Assembly (NCBI GenBank): GCA_004369045.1
Contig: ML213503.1
Span: forward strand, 3,079,697-3,143,696
Source: Heliocybe sulcata
Lineage: Eukaryota; Basidiomycota; Agaricomycetes; Gloeophyllales; Gloeophyllaceae
Length of the DNA stretch: 64,000 bases
Direction of reading: 5' to 3'
Positions 35,479 through 47,230 of the stretch are shown here, piece by piece. Below the pieces are notes generated by a model. It worked only from the letters and a program-made list of their open reading frames with translations. It was not told where the DNA came from and made no database searches. The first letter of the stretch is position 1. Each line of letters begins with the position of its first letter. A program made the position numbers and the translations under genes.

Positions 35479-37861
35479 CTACGAGGACAACGCGCGGACC
35501 AGGAGAGGCATCGAGTCCGCTGGTTCTGTTAGAATACGTCAGACTCGATGAAGTGCTTCCAACGTAGACATCATTGCACGACTCACTCATAGTGATAGTA
35601 GCAGTAGGCTTAGCAAGCTGTCCCTCGTGAGCCGGCCGGAATTCAAAGTTAGCAACCAATAGTCTGCACATCAGAATCAGTCCACCAGCACACCACAGGA
35701 CCGCGCTGTTAGACCGTGAATACGCACGCGAGGATGGCTTTCATCTCCATGACGGCCATAGTCTTGCCTATGCATCCGTGCGGACCGGCCAGGAACGAGA
35801 GGAACGAGAACGTAGAGTTGTACCCTTGTGGGAGGTCGTGCCAACGCTCGGGACGGAATCTGACACGCCCGTCAGAAAGCAGACACGCTGCATCAGGATG
35901 ATGTCTTACTCCTCAGCGTCATCTCCCCAGACCTCCTTCCATGTATTAATGGCGCGTATCTTCAGATAGTATTCAGTAGAGAGGAAGAGCGAGAGCTTGT
36001 ATCGGAGAAGAGACTTACAGGCAAACAGAACAGCGTCCCCTTGGGCACCCAGACATCGTTGAGCCAGAATCCCGTGCCGGAGATCCGGTTTGTGACTGGA
36101 ACTGGAGGAAGGACGCGTAGGCTCTCCAGACTGTAACCACGGATTGGAATACAACCTTCTTGAAGATACTTGAATACAGGCTCACACCACACCATCCAAA
36201 TACTTCAAGTCCTTCAGAGTCCTGTAGTCCGGCCTGGGATTTGACGATACAATACTTGATACTTCCGCGCGGAGCTTCGATTGGGCTTCGGGATGGCTCG
36301 CTAAAAGCCACAACGCCTGCAGCATATCTTAAGGACACAGGTCGATACAGGAGGAAGACTACTAACCCAAGAGAGACCCGAAGCCGTTGTCTCGTGTCCG
36401 GCTCCCAAAAAAGTCAGCTGGTTACGCACGTTTTAGGCTGCGTATCAACTTTCTTTCGACAGAGCAAGCACGCCTACCATCTGTTCTATCAAAGCATGGT
36501 CCTCCATGCGATAGCCGCCCGTGTCTTTTGCACTATCGCCGGATGCCCGAGCTCTCAGCAACAAGGACATGATATCCTTCTTGCTGGCTGTATCTACTGC
36601 GCCGACGCCAGCTGTCTCTTGGATCTTGCGCGCTAGCAGCTGAGCGCATATCGACCGGATTTGGCGTACGCATGTTAGCATAGTTGCCACAGGTGCTGAT
36701 AAATAATATGATATCTGCTGTCAAGCATAGCATCTCAGGTCTGTCAAACAGGAAAGACCTACAGAGCCCTGGTATCTTATTGAACCAATGCCTATGGCGA
36801 TAACCCCACTCTGAGCGGAGGAGCGCCGGGCCTCCTGGAAGGAGCATCACGCACACGAGCTTGGCATTGGTTTCGTTCGACTGAAGCTTCAGGAGATTCT
36901 CGTACGCCACAGCAAGCTCGTTGTCCGGATTTGACAGCGAGTTGCAGTCGTAGCCGAATGCGGTCTGGCAGATGATGTCTAGCGTGACTTTGCTCACTAG
37001 AGTGGAAGCCGTTAATTGCCTTTGGACTGTACGTCAGTTCCGATCTCGTACATACTCCAGTTATACATTGGAAATTGCTTCGCCCCGGTACACGCTGTGT
37101 CCTCCTTGATCAGAGTCTTGAGCCTATTGATGAGACTGCACATCATGCGACGTAGCGTCAGTCTGGGGATGATAAGTACCGTGCTCGTAAACGTACATCT
37201 CAATGGGTTCATAGTACAGTTCCGTCTCTGACATTTCTCGTCTTAGAAAGAAGTAACGGAGATGCCGAAGAGTACTTACGGGACATGAGGTTCTGAATTG
37301 AAAAGGCAGGGTTCAAGACCTTCCTCATCATCCGGTGCTCATCTCCAGTCACCGTTAACAGACCGTAGCCAGCCACCAAGCCCAGGACGTTCTTCATAAA
37401 GTCGGGCTGAAGTACTTGAGCCGTCTAGTGGCGACACATTGCACTATCAGAACGCTCACTCGTGGGCATTCAAGCCATCCAGTGACCAAGATCCTGTCCA
37501 AATCTGCCGGCTTCACAACTAATAGCCTCTCCACACCGAGCGGCCCTACTGCTCTGAGAAGAGGACCATGTTCCTTGACCCAGTCTCGCTGTATCACTCC
37601 GGGCTCTGACTTCGCGATGGGCAGGAAAACTCCGAGCAAGGGGTTGCCTAATGGAGGGCCTGGCAAGCGCCTGAGCGGGGATGCGATGAATGGATATATG
37701 AAGACACTGTAGATTGCTCTCAGAAGGAGAACCACTGGCAGATCGATTGTCAGAACAAGGATTCGGGATAGCATCGGTATCCACTCACCGAAAGCCAGCA
37801 GCAACGCATACTGAATAGTCTGCAGTAAGGACTCTCCTCTCAGACTCGAGAACTTAGTCAT
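35479..37861 (-). CDS. Cytochrome P450, paralogue 2
   Basis: It starts MTKFSSLRGESLLQTIQ. An early 54-nt GTGAGT intron lies in the anchor region, giving LLLAFVVLLLRAIYSVFIYP. Hallmarks are RRLPGPPLGNPLLGVFLPIA, GYGLLTVTGDEHRMMRK, I-helix GAGHETTASGLSW, ExxR in LESLRVLPPVPVT, heme loop FLAGPHGCIGKTMAVMEMKA and the end ADSMPLLVRALSS. The same Arg-to-His change in the heme loop as in paralogue 1 marks a shared subfamily. About 540 residues; the gene looks intact. The product is membrane-bound in the endoplasmic reticulum. The two paralogues form a tandem pair downstream of a beta-carbonic anhydrase. No terpene synthase, polyketide synthase or other pathway gene is adjacent, so a metabolite cluster is not supported. 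Confidence 0.9.
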
Positions 37862-37923
37862 GGGTAGACCAGCGAAGCGAGGCGACAGTGCTGCGTCCGG
37901 TGTTCACGAGCACCACGCCGAGG

Positions 37924-37931
37924 TATATATA
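37924..37931 (-). promoter_or_regulatory. TATA box of P450 paralogue 2
   Basis: TATATATA lies 63-70 bp upstream of the start codon at 37861, on the right side for the minus-strand gene. Most housekeeping genes in the window lack such an element, which suggests inducible control of this P450. Confidence 0.5.
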
Positions 37932-39033
37932 GGACGTTGACTGGAGAGCTCGCCGGCCCAGGACCAAGAACCAGTACAAGCGCTGTCCCGGCACTGCACA
38001 TTGCACAAGTTATTGGTGCAAGGAGCAACTCCCAAAGTAACTCCTTCCAGCGTTATTTAGCCATGTCGACTTTGACTAGCACTGGGCACTATACCGGTAG
38101 CTGAGGAGAAGCGGTTAAGTACGTTCTCCCACGCTTCTTGTCAGAACTACTCAACTTCAACGTTCAACGTTCAACTACGGCAGGAAGGTTTCTTTCTTAC
38201 GTTCTGGAGGATGCTTCATGGAAGATCCTCAGCAATACTTAGTCCTAGCGGTACGCCGCAGCTCTTAAGCTTGATCAATTAGAAATTCGCCTAGTCCATT
38301 CTTGACTCGTATACAGGCGTCACATTGCAGTCAGAGACTCACAGGTTTCTGAAGCTGCCCACTGCAGCTGCCCGTTTTCTGTGTTCTCCTCCACTCCAGA
38401 TGCAGATACGGCCATCTCGATCCCTTTAACACTTGCTGCCAAATGCTTGCCAGGCCTAGCGCTCGAGCCTTTGTCTCGTCTCCTTACGCCACGGTGACCG
38501 GTAATGCCCTGCAGGCTAGGCTACGCTGTGATGCACCTTGTTGCAGCTGTTGGCGTGTAACCAGGTAGTAACTGCGAGCCAAATTCGGTGGCCATGTCTT
38601 AGTCTCAGTCTCAGGACAAGGCATTCTGAAGGCGGACTTCCGTGACAATAGGACTAGTGTGGCTTTGACCCGAAAGAACCATCTGGACGGTTTGAGCTCA
38701 CCACGCAAAGGGATACAAGTCGAAGACTTCCAATCAGGATCCTCGTCTCAGGAGAGATGGATATCAGTGAGTTTATCCGGTCCGCTGGCTTTGCTACGAT
38801 GCGGTTTTTGATCCCTTGTATCCAGGAAAGGCACTTACTGGTAGGTTGCATCGAAACTACGTCCCTACAGTGAGGATGCTGTGGGGACCCACATTGTGGC
38901 AAATGTGGTTCGGGGTTTGGCGGACCGCTGTGGCGTCTCGCACAGCTTGCCTCTCTCCCATTTAAGCGCGTCTTATTCCGAGGACTCCTTTTCTCAACCT
39001 CTCTCCTCTCAACTCATCCAGCCTCGGATATCA
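37932..39033. other. Intergenic, upstream of P450 2 and the WW-like gene
   Basis: About 1.1 kb between divergent genes, with no gene recognised. A small tandem (TTCAACGTTCAACGTTCAAC) sits near 38155-38174. A pyrimidine-rich leader (CTCAACCTCTCTCCTCTCAA) near 38994-39013 immediately precedes the plus-strand start at 39034. Confidence 0.5.
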
Positions 39034-41472
39034 ATGATTCCCTCGACTTCCACGATGTCTACCTCTACATCTGTATTCCAGCCTACCTCTACCTCTGTAT
39101 TCCAGCCTACGCCTGTTGTCGACGAGGTCAGGCAAGATGCCACACTCGTGGCGTTGGACGACCTTGACAGGGTTGTGGCGCACGACAACGGCGACGCACG
39201 GTCAGAAGCGACTACCCTCGGAGGGGAGCATGAATTTTCTCTGGTACCCATCACGCCGTCCGGCGTCCGGCGCTACGAGACCAAGCACCTTCTGTTCGTG
39301 TCATCTCGTAGCTGTACTGCTGCCACTAATCCATGCCACAGCAAGAAGCGCGATAGCGATGCCGACTTCCGCGTCCCTCCGTTCACTAGGGATTGGGAAC
39401 GGTATGTGGCAGACTGTTTAAACTGCTTTCCCGTCTGACTAGGAGCCACAGCTCTCAACCGTGTGGCGACTGGGCGCCACATGTCCATGCGGAAGGCGCG
39501 CTATATTTTATGTACGGCACCAAGGTCTGTTAGTGCATGCGTCACAGATTCTGGGTCACTTACACCTCCCACAGAACATACTTACCGACGCCAATCTGCG
39601 AGACAGTCATCAGTTCCGTGCTATCCATGCAGCTACTAAGGCTCTCGAGAACTTGCTTGTGGAAGGGAATGTTGATATCGGCGAGGACTTGGAGATTGTT
39701 TTAGATCTCATGCCGAGCAACGACCGGGAAGATTTTTCTGAATGCGGGTATTACATCGCAGACAATAAGAAGCGCTCTGTCTTCTGGTTGCATGAATACA
39801 ACGCCGAAGAACTTCTGACAGAATTTGACAGTGACGTGCCACGGTCTCATATGGGTACGCCACTCCAGCCCAGCCTCATCGTTATGTCCACTCACGCATG
39901 CCGCCGCAGGGCTCTGTCTCGAGGTGGAGTACTGGTGAGGAGCAGGTTTATTCCAAACATAGTGGGAGAACAAGGTACTGATGGTCAGGACAGGAGACAC
40001 TACGAGCTGTATTCAAACCACCGTGTGGTCACTCCTGTTATCCTCCAGGAGCTCAAGGGTATCATGGTTTTCAATGGCATTGGTCAGATTTCTCCTCCAC
40101 GCTCCATCGTGATGTTCCCTGCTGAACATCTGCTCATAGATTCTTTGACTTCCTCGACCTCAACGAGCCCCTACAACGGTCAACAAATACAGGAACTTAT
40201 GGCTATGGTCACTCATTTAGAAGGTACGCATCTGAGCCGGGTAATCCTGTCCATATGCTTATCCCTTGTCATCCAGAGATTGGCAGTCGCGGTGGTTATG
40301 CTGCTCAAATAACCGGTACGTGCCAAGAGCTTCATGAAACAGCAGCGGTTCAATTATTCCCTTTCATCAGGTCGCCTCATGGCCGTTTTCGGTGAGTGAT
40401 AACGGGGACTATCTCGTATGATCGCTGACAACAATATACGATTCTGCAGCCTACGCTCAGTTCCTCAACTACCACGGCCAAGTCGGAGCACGCCTCTCTT
40501 CAGACCGAAGCATCTACGAACCGGAAGACGACAGTAACAGCCAGCCATTATTCCATAGAATCCGCTCTTTGTCGTTCCATATTCTGAATATCCTGCTACT
40601 TAACGGCCCTCGGCAACACGCGACAGCTCTCGAGAAGGTTTGGGTGGATAAATGCATGCGTCAAGTGCCCTGGGCCGAGCACGTCAAGGAGTTGCTGGAG
40701 GAGTGGAGGAATGTGGCTATCGGGGTACGTCTTCACTTTCCGTTGGCATTCTGTAAGTCCATCTAACCATCGTGATTGATCACTAGTCTGCGCTGTTGTT
40801 CGTTGTCAATGTCCTGGGTTTACAATATGCGCCGGAACGGACTTCCGCCACCCGCTCGCTCCATCAGGAAGCCCAATTCTTCGCCGCATCGTTCGCCACA
40901 GTGAGCCTCATCACAGCCATGTGGCTCCTCCGGCAGCTTCGCTCGCTCGACCCCATGAACGCCGAAATCTGCGTAAGCGTCAGCATTTCCTGTGTCCCCG
41001 AAGTGCTACTTACGATGCTTAATTTTGTTTAGCAACGATATATCTGGTTCAGACCTGGCGGTTTGAGAGGTGCGGGCGTTGCCTATGGCTTGCCATACGC
41101 TCTCTCGGTGTGGGCGTGAGTTCCGTCTACGTGACCTGCTGATCTTCCGGTGCTAAAGTATTGTTTCTCAGGATGATGGTCTTCGTGGTCTCGATGTTCT
41201 GCGTCGGCTTCGACCTGAATCCGATTTTCCCCGCGGACGAATTTGCGTTGCGCATCTCCACGGCAGTTATCTGGATGTTCTTGCTCATGACTATGGTGTG
41301 GGTCTTCCTGCAGAGCCCTGGGCGTGGCGACATGCTTGAATATGCGAACGATAAGGTAGAGGCTCTCCATGGGGCAGTATGTCATCTGCTCGGGAACTTG
41401 AAGTGCAACATACGAGGAATGCGTCGTCACGAGTCTGAGGAGGACAAAAGTGCCGAGCAGGTGCTGGTCTAA
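39034..41472 (+). CDS. WW-like domain protein with C-terminal membrane segments
   Basis: Twelve exons (39034-39401, 39452-39524, 39575-39854, 39910-39934, 39994-40082, 40140-40223, 40277-40315, 40371-40391, 40450-40724, 40787-40972, 41033-41115, 41172-41472) sum to 607 residues in one frame. The N-terminus has a direct duplication (TSVFQPTS/TSVFQPTP). Around residue 120 is a WW-like element (RDWERS...HVHAEGALYFMYG), then a conserved-looking part with CGYYIADNKKRSVFWLHEYN and LCLEVEYWRHYELYSNH. The C-terminal 200 residues have about four hydrophobic spans (SALLFVVNVLGLQY, FAATVSLI-type, LPYALSVWAMMVFVVSMFCV, TAVIWMFLLMTMVWVFL). This architecture recurs in mushroom-forming fungi as far as I recall. 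The function is unknown. Two of the exons are only 21 and 25 nt. Confidence 0.78.
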
Positions 41473-42603
41473 GATTTGGTTTAACTCCATATGTCCCTTG
41501 CATGCCTATCTGGACCTAGATCCTAGTTTCCCTCATTATATATTGTCTTCCGAACTCTCATAACAGGCATTCTTCTGTACCGTCTGTACTACGCACACTC
41601 ATTGTATCCCTTTTATTAACGAAGTCCTTCGTTTGCCACCCACAGACCTGATCTCCTCAAGCCCCCAGGTCTGCGAGGCCCCGGCGTGATGACCGGATCG
41701 CTCTGAGCCAATCAATGACTTTACAGAAGGCACTGCCACCTACCCGATTTTGAAATACCAGATACGATATAACTCGATCTCTTCATGTACATGAACATTC
41801 ATTCCACATTCACCGCCGACATGTCCTCTGAGGGAAGGAGGAGGTGGGATATGGAGGGTGCGGGATTAGGAGGAGGCCTCTGTGGCATGGTTAGTGAGCA
41901 ACAAGCCATGGACTGCAAAGGAGGCAGGAAAGGCTACTGTTCAGGAGCGTAATGGGCGGGTGCGGTGACTGATGCCTTCAGGCCATCCGCAGATCCTCGA
42001 TGCAGGAGTAAGTGACCGATGAACGATGGCTTGAGGACACTACGGACTTGACATGCGAAGCCCTCGGATGACACTCCTAGTCTCAAGTACTTAGGCGCTA
42101 TGCAAAGAGATATACGTAGAGAACCACCGATTAATTATCCGAGGCGAGGCGTATGATTTGGAGTGCCGGCCTCCTGCAATAATTGGCTCAGAACCCTTGC
42201 ATGTGAGGCCCAGATTTTTCAGTCTACCTACGGGCCCTGTTTATGTATGCATACCTCAAACGAGCATTAAAATTTAGGACCTTTGGTCTGGCCTAATCAA
42301 AGCCGTACGTCGACTAATACTTTGGATGAAAAATGGTAATGTGTCCTTCACTGGATCCGCTTTCTATCCACTGTCTAAATAATCAGGACTGTTATTGCTC
42401 GATCTTATTACTTATTTACGATTTTATCCAGCTATGCTGGTTGTGGACGGCGAGTCCGTCCATGCCCTCCGGCGGCACCGTATTTAGAAAAAAGTGGCTG
42501 TGCGCTCACGCGGAATAACGTCCCACGGACTCACAATCACATGTCGACGCGACTTCCCCGCATCTCTAATTCTCGTTTCTAAGTCTCTGTACATTTGCTG
42601 TAC
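41473..42603. other. Intergenic region before the ABC transporter
   Basis: About 1.1 kb without a gene. It holds the 3' flank of the WW-like gene and the promoter of the transporter gene. No repeat or RNA gene was recognised. Confidence 0.55.
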
Positions 42604-45589
42604 ATGCTGGCTATGTCAAGCAAGACGCAGCTGGCGAAGGAGCAGTTTGCTCGATTCGCCAAAGCGTACGGGGCGCATCGGCCAGTAATCCAGCGTGCTC
42701 TGACTGGCGGCTTCGTGGCGTATGTGATACTCACGACGTATCAGAGTTTGGCTGCGCGTCCAGGGGGATCTGGTGGAGGGAAGGGAGGGAAGGGTGCGCG
42801 GGGCAAAGGAAAGGGCAAGGAGAAGGAGGGAGACAAGGCCCCGCGGGTTGCAGTGAGCATTCGAACATCTCGAGACCATCTGAGAACTGGACTGACGGTC
42901 GTGAACGCATCAGGTAGATGCAGTATTCTATCAGCGACTATCAAGAATCCTCAGAATTGTTATTCCGAGTCTGAAGTCGAGAGAAGCGATACTGCTCTTC
43001 ATGCACTCCAGCCTGCTGGTCTTCCGTACGGCCATATCACTCTACGTCGCCTCCTTGGACGGGAAGTCAGTTCCTCGTCGCATCACTACCGTACACTTCT
43101 GACATAGGCTCCGCAGGATAGTTGCATCCATTGTCAGAGCACAACCGCTAGCCTTCCTCCTGAATATCCTCCGCTGGCTACTGGTCGCCATACCTGCGAC
43201 ATGGTGCAATAGCTGGCTTAGCTTCGTAGAGTCCCGCCTGTCCAGCGCCTATCGAACGCGGCTCACTGATGAAGTTGTCCGATCGTATTTAGACGATGGG
43301 GAGGGTGGAGGGAAGGTGTACTACAAGATCTGTGAGTATCCTCAACCGCGCGGGGCCTGGTGAAACTCATACTTTGCCGCAGCTAATCTGGACGACCGGA
43401 TAAAGAACCCCGATCAGTATGCCAATTCCCCTTCTCTCTTGCCCTGCATCAATCCCTCACCATCCCTCCCAGAATGATTACTAACGACATCCAACGCTTT
43501 TCGGCCCACCTTGCCGCCATCTACGCAAACATGGCCAAGCCTGTGCTTGACGTTATCTTGTACAACTACCAGCTCTCGCAGAACGTCGGCGGCGAAGGTC
43601 TCGTTGTCCTCACTGTCCTTGTACAAGCGTCTGCTGCTCTGCGTGCGTCCCTTCCGACCCTAACTAACCATCGATTCGCATTGACCTGGTTTCCATAGTA
43701 CGCAAACTAACCCCGCCTTTTGGCCAGTACACGGCCCTCTCTGCCTCGCTCGCGGGCTCTCTCCGGCATACACACTCCCGCTTATCGGAACACGCAGAAG
43801 AGATCGCTTTCTTTCGGGGCGAGGAAACTGAGAAGATGTTATTGGAACGAGAGTACGCGGGCATGGTCATGCACGAGAGGAGGGTGCTAATGGGACGGTG
43901 GTGGCATGGGATTGTGGAGGAGGGGATTGTGAAGTGGCTGTGGGGAAGCTTCGGAGTGAGTGCGCAAATTAACTTGATCCTGTCATATCATGAGTGTTCA
44001 TACGGCGTCCTTGTGTAGTTGTGCATATGTGCCATCCCGGTATTCTTCAAGCTTCCCGGCGTGTCGGTCGCCGACCTCGGAGGGCGGACGGAGGGCTTCG
44101 TTACTAACCGTCGTTTATTGCTGTCAGCATCAGGTAAGTACGCTCCATTGATCTCACCCAGTCTTCCGTTACTGATAGCCGTATCCATGGCAGATGCGTT
44201 CGGTCGCGTGATGTACTCCTACAAAGATCTTTCGGAACTGGCCGGGTACACTGCGCGTGTCTCGCTCTTGCTAGACACGATGGCGGATGTGAGGAAGGGG
44301 AAACTGGAGAAGGCTTTAGTGAGCAGTGCTAGTACGGAGGAGAACGCGAAGAGTAAGTGTGGGACTGTGGTGTATCAACGGGTTGACGAACGTGTCGGCA
44401 GTCCTCAGAGGTAAAGGCCAAGTGATCGAGTCTGAGGAGATACGATTCGACAGCGTGCCCATTGTGACGCCGAACGGGGACATCTTAGTTAAGAGCTTGA
44501 GCTTCCACGTTAGGCCTGGAGTGGGCACATTTCTGCGTCGTTATGGGGAAAATGTTGGCTGATTACTCCCGTCATCCAGGAACACCTGTTGATAGTGGGT
44601 CCTAACGGGTGCGGCAAGTCATCGCTCTTCAGGATATTGGGGGGCCTGTGGCCCGTATACGGTGAGTCCACTCTTGCGCCGAGCTATGCGGGGGATTACG
44701 GGCTGACTGCGTCCGGGAAATGACAAGGTGGAACGGTACACAAACCGCCTGCGTCTCAGTTCATCCTGATCCCTCAGCGCCCGTACCTCCCTCTTGGTAC
44801 GCTCAGAGACCAGGTAATATACCCGCATTCGAAGTTGGACATGGAAGCTCGTGAGTGGCAATTACCTTTTTGATCGTCTTATCCGTGTCTCACCAAGTAT
44901 GTGTTGTAGTGGGACGAGCAGACGACGAGTTGCTGGACATATTGTCCGTAGTGCAGATGGATCATATAGTGGAGAGGGAAGGTGGCTGGGATGCGGCGAA
45001 GGAGTGGAGAGACGCATTGAGTGGCGGGGATAAGCAGAAGATCGCGTGGGCCAGGTTGTTCTACCATCGGCCTAAGGTGTGTCATTGCGGCTGGATCAGA
45101 CATAAGTAAGCATGACCTAATCTTGCTGTGCGTGACAGTACGCGGTGCTGGACGAAGCCACCTCACTTGTCCCGACTGAGATGGAGGGCCGCATGATGGA
45201 CTACGCCACGGAGTTGGGGATTACACTCTTGACAGTGTCCCACCGCCCATCGCTGTGGAAGTACCACTCGATGATACTACAATATGACGGGCAAGGCGGA
45301 TACGTGTTGTGAGTATTATTCCCTCCCGATTTAGGATGAGTGAGTTGACCGGAATCGTTTCAGCACAAAACTGGACGCGGAGAAAAGACTCGCGCTTCAG
45401 GAGGAGAAGCAAGCACTCGAGACTAAGCTTTTGGAAGTGTGAGTGTTCCTTCTCTTCCGACAGTCCGTGTTGCGGCGATACGTCGGTTTGTTAGATATGG
45501 ATAAGGCTAATCTTTGGCTGTCTTGCAGGCCCAAGATGAAGGCGAGGTTGGCGGAGCTGAAGGCTGCTGTAGACGCAAAGGCGTTGTAA
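42604..45589 (+). CDS. Peroxisomal-type ABCD half transporter (fatty acyl-CoA import)
   Basis: Fifteen exons from 42604-42852 to 45529-45589 sum exactly to 715 residues. The ABCD family (ALDP in animals, Pxa1/Pxa2 in yeast) imports long-chain acyl-CoA into peroxisomes as dimers. Family marks are the loop [37 protein letters not shown] and [20 protein letters not shown]. The nucleotide-binding domain has Walker [30 protein letters not shown] (Q-loop), signature [14 protein letters not shown], Walker [10 protein letters not shown] and the switch His in LTVSHRP. A Gly/Lys-rich stretch ([18 protein letters not shown], near residues 57-77) lies in the N-terminal part. The C-terminus ends in a charged coiled coil. 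All catalytic residues are present. Confidence 0.94.
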
Positions 45590-45925
45590 TGCTATGCGCG
45601 GCATTTGTGCTAGTAGTGTACATTACTATACCCTGGTTATGAACGGCCTTGCTGGATATGACGGCTGCAGAGCGGCATCGGGCTTGTGAGCGGACCGGGT
45701 AGTCAGACCAATCAGAGCCGCGAGCGCGCGTCATGGCTGCTTGACTGATTGGTCGCTTCCCGAACAGGTGCAAGAATCGGGACCAATCGGGGACGAGCAT
45801 TACGCAGTAAAGGGAGAAAATTATCACGGGCTCCAGTCTTATACCCCACACCGCCCCTAGGAGCGAGCGCACACGACCGTATCGTTATACTAGTTCTTTG
45901 TCTTCTTCTACTTTATACATCCGAC
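45590..45925. promoter_or_regulatory. Promoter region of the PRELI/Ups gene
   Basis: 336 bp between the ABC-transporter stop and the PRELI start. It contains three CCAAT boxes, given separately. No coding sequence. Confidence 0.6.
45708..45787. promoter_or_regulatory. Cluster of three CCAAT boxes
   Basis: CCAAT occurs at 45708-45712 (plus), 45748-45752 (minus, ATTGG) and 45783-45787 (plus), about 35-40 bp apart and 139-218 bp before the ATG at 45926. Each has the favoured flank: CCAATCA at the first two, CCAATCG at the third. In fungi the HAP2/3/5 complex binds CCAAT boxes and controls respiration and mitochondrial genes, which fits the gene behind it. Confidence 0.65.
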
Positions 45926-46572
45926 ATGCATTACTTTTCGCAAATACACAACTACGAGTGAGCGATTTCAGTAGATGCGGAGCATGCGGTTGCTAATGAG
46001 GTGTCGTGTGGGCTAGTCATCCGTGGTCGAAGGTCGTGATTGGGATGTGGCACAAGTATCCCAATCCACATTGTTCACATGTTGTCACCGTCGATGTCGT
46101 TGACCGGTCGGTGGACCCAAATACCGGTGTCATTCGGACGGAGCGTATCCTTGGGTGTAAGCAGAACGCGCCCATCTGGGTTGTCAAGGTGAGTCATACG
46201 CTCTTGATACACTCAAACGGCTGTTCTGATTCGCATATTCAGCTTTTCGGTGGTTCAGAAGATGCTTTCGTTAGAGAAGTATCGTTTGTCGACCCCGCCA
46301 CGCAAACGGCTACCATGACGTCCGTCAACCTTTCGCTCTCCCAGTTCGCGACATGCTACGAGCACATCGAGTATTCTCCGGCATCCAACTCGCGGACAAC
46401 GTTCACGCAGACGGCGGAGATTCAGGCGCGTGTAGCGTTATGGCGGAGCGTCTCGGACAAGCTCGAAAACTGGCTGGTGCAGCGCTTCGAGCAGAACGCA
46501 CAACTCGGCAAGCTCGCGTTCTCGGATGTGTTGCGGAGTCTGTGGGAGTCGCAGGATAAGCAGTCAGCATGA
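45926..46572 (+). CDS. PRELI/MSF1-domain lipid-transfer protein (Ups family)
   Basis: Three exons (45926-45957, 46017-46188, 46243-46572) give 177 residues. Ups/PRELI proteins carry phosphatidic acid or phosphatidylserine across the mitochondrial intermembrane space with Mdm35 and set cardiolipin and PE levels. The PRELI domain covers nearly the whole protein: YFSQIHNYDHPWSKVVIGMW, KYPNPHCSHVVTVDVVDRSV, RTERILGCKQNAPIWVVKLF, REVSFVDPATQTATMTSVNL, FATCYEHIEYSP and a C-terminal helix (ALWRSVSDKLENWLVQRFEQ). Length is normal. It cannot be assigned firmly to Ups1 (PA) or Ups2 (PS). Confidence 0.92.
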
Positions 46573-47230
46573 TCCTAGAGCTGCGCTCTGCATCCGCTTT
46601 CCTTTTATCTCTGGATCTGCTTTGCGAGGGCTTTGGTGTTAGACGACTAGACATTCATTTGGTACATTACCCAAAAGCGTCACCGACGCCCCCTGCATCC
46701 CGCATACTCACGACTTAACGATACACTGCACCTGTCTACTCTGTACACCGCATTAATAGCCACGAATTAGAGGAATGCCATGATGTCTCGCATGCAGAGT
46801 TCAAAAGCATCTCGATTCATAACCAGACTCCTCCTTCTGCTACCTCGAGCTGGTAAGTTCCCATATGTGCCCTGGCCATTCATCATGATCTCATGTACAC
46901 CGTCGCATTATCGGCTCGTTTTCCCTACATATTGTGCCGGTATACGACTAACTGCAATCAGTGGATGGGGGCCATGGAACCTGACGTGAAATGGCTTTTC
47001 GTGACTCATACATGTCACACCTTTCGCCCCTCCAACTGCTCTAGAGAGCTGAACTCCTTGCGCGTTCCGTTGCGACCGTCAAACGCTTTCTTGCTTTCTT
47101 GCTATCCCTTTAGACTCCAGGCCTGAAGGGAAGGGCGAAAACTTCACGGTGGTCGGGTGCCGCACGACCCAACTCGTACCTAATATCGCCAGTGATCTCG
47201 GACAGTCACACACATAGCAAGCATCTGCAA
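46573..47230. other. Intergenic, PRELI gene to TFIIIC gene
   Basis: It holds the PRELI 3' flank and the TFIIIC-subunit promoter. No gene or repeat was recognised. Confidence 0.55.

Noticed and set aside
32554-37861. Secondary-metabolite cluster around the P450 pair
   Set aside because: No synthase, transferase or cluster regulator is adjacent. The neighbours are a carbonic anhydrase and a WW-like protein.
38155-38174. Tandem AACGTTC repeats as a regulatory site
   Set aside because: Only two to three short copies in a spacer, with no known matching factor; likely chance.
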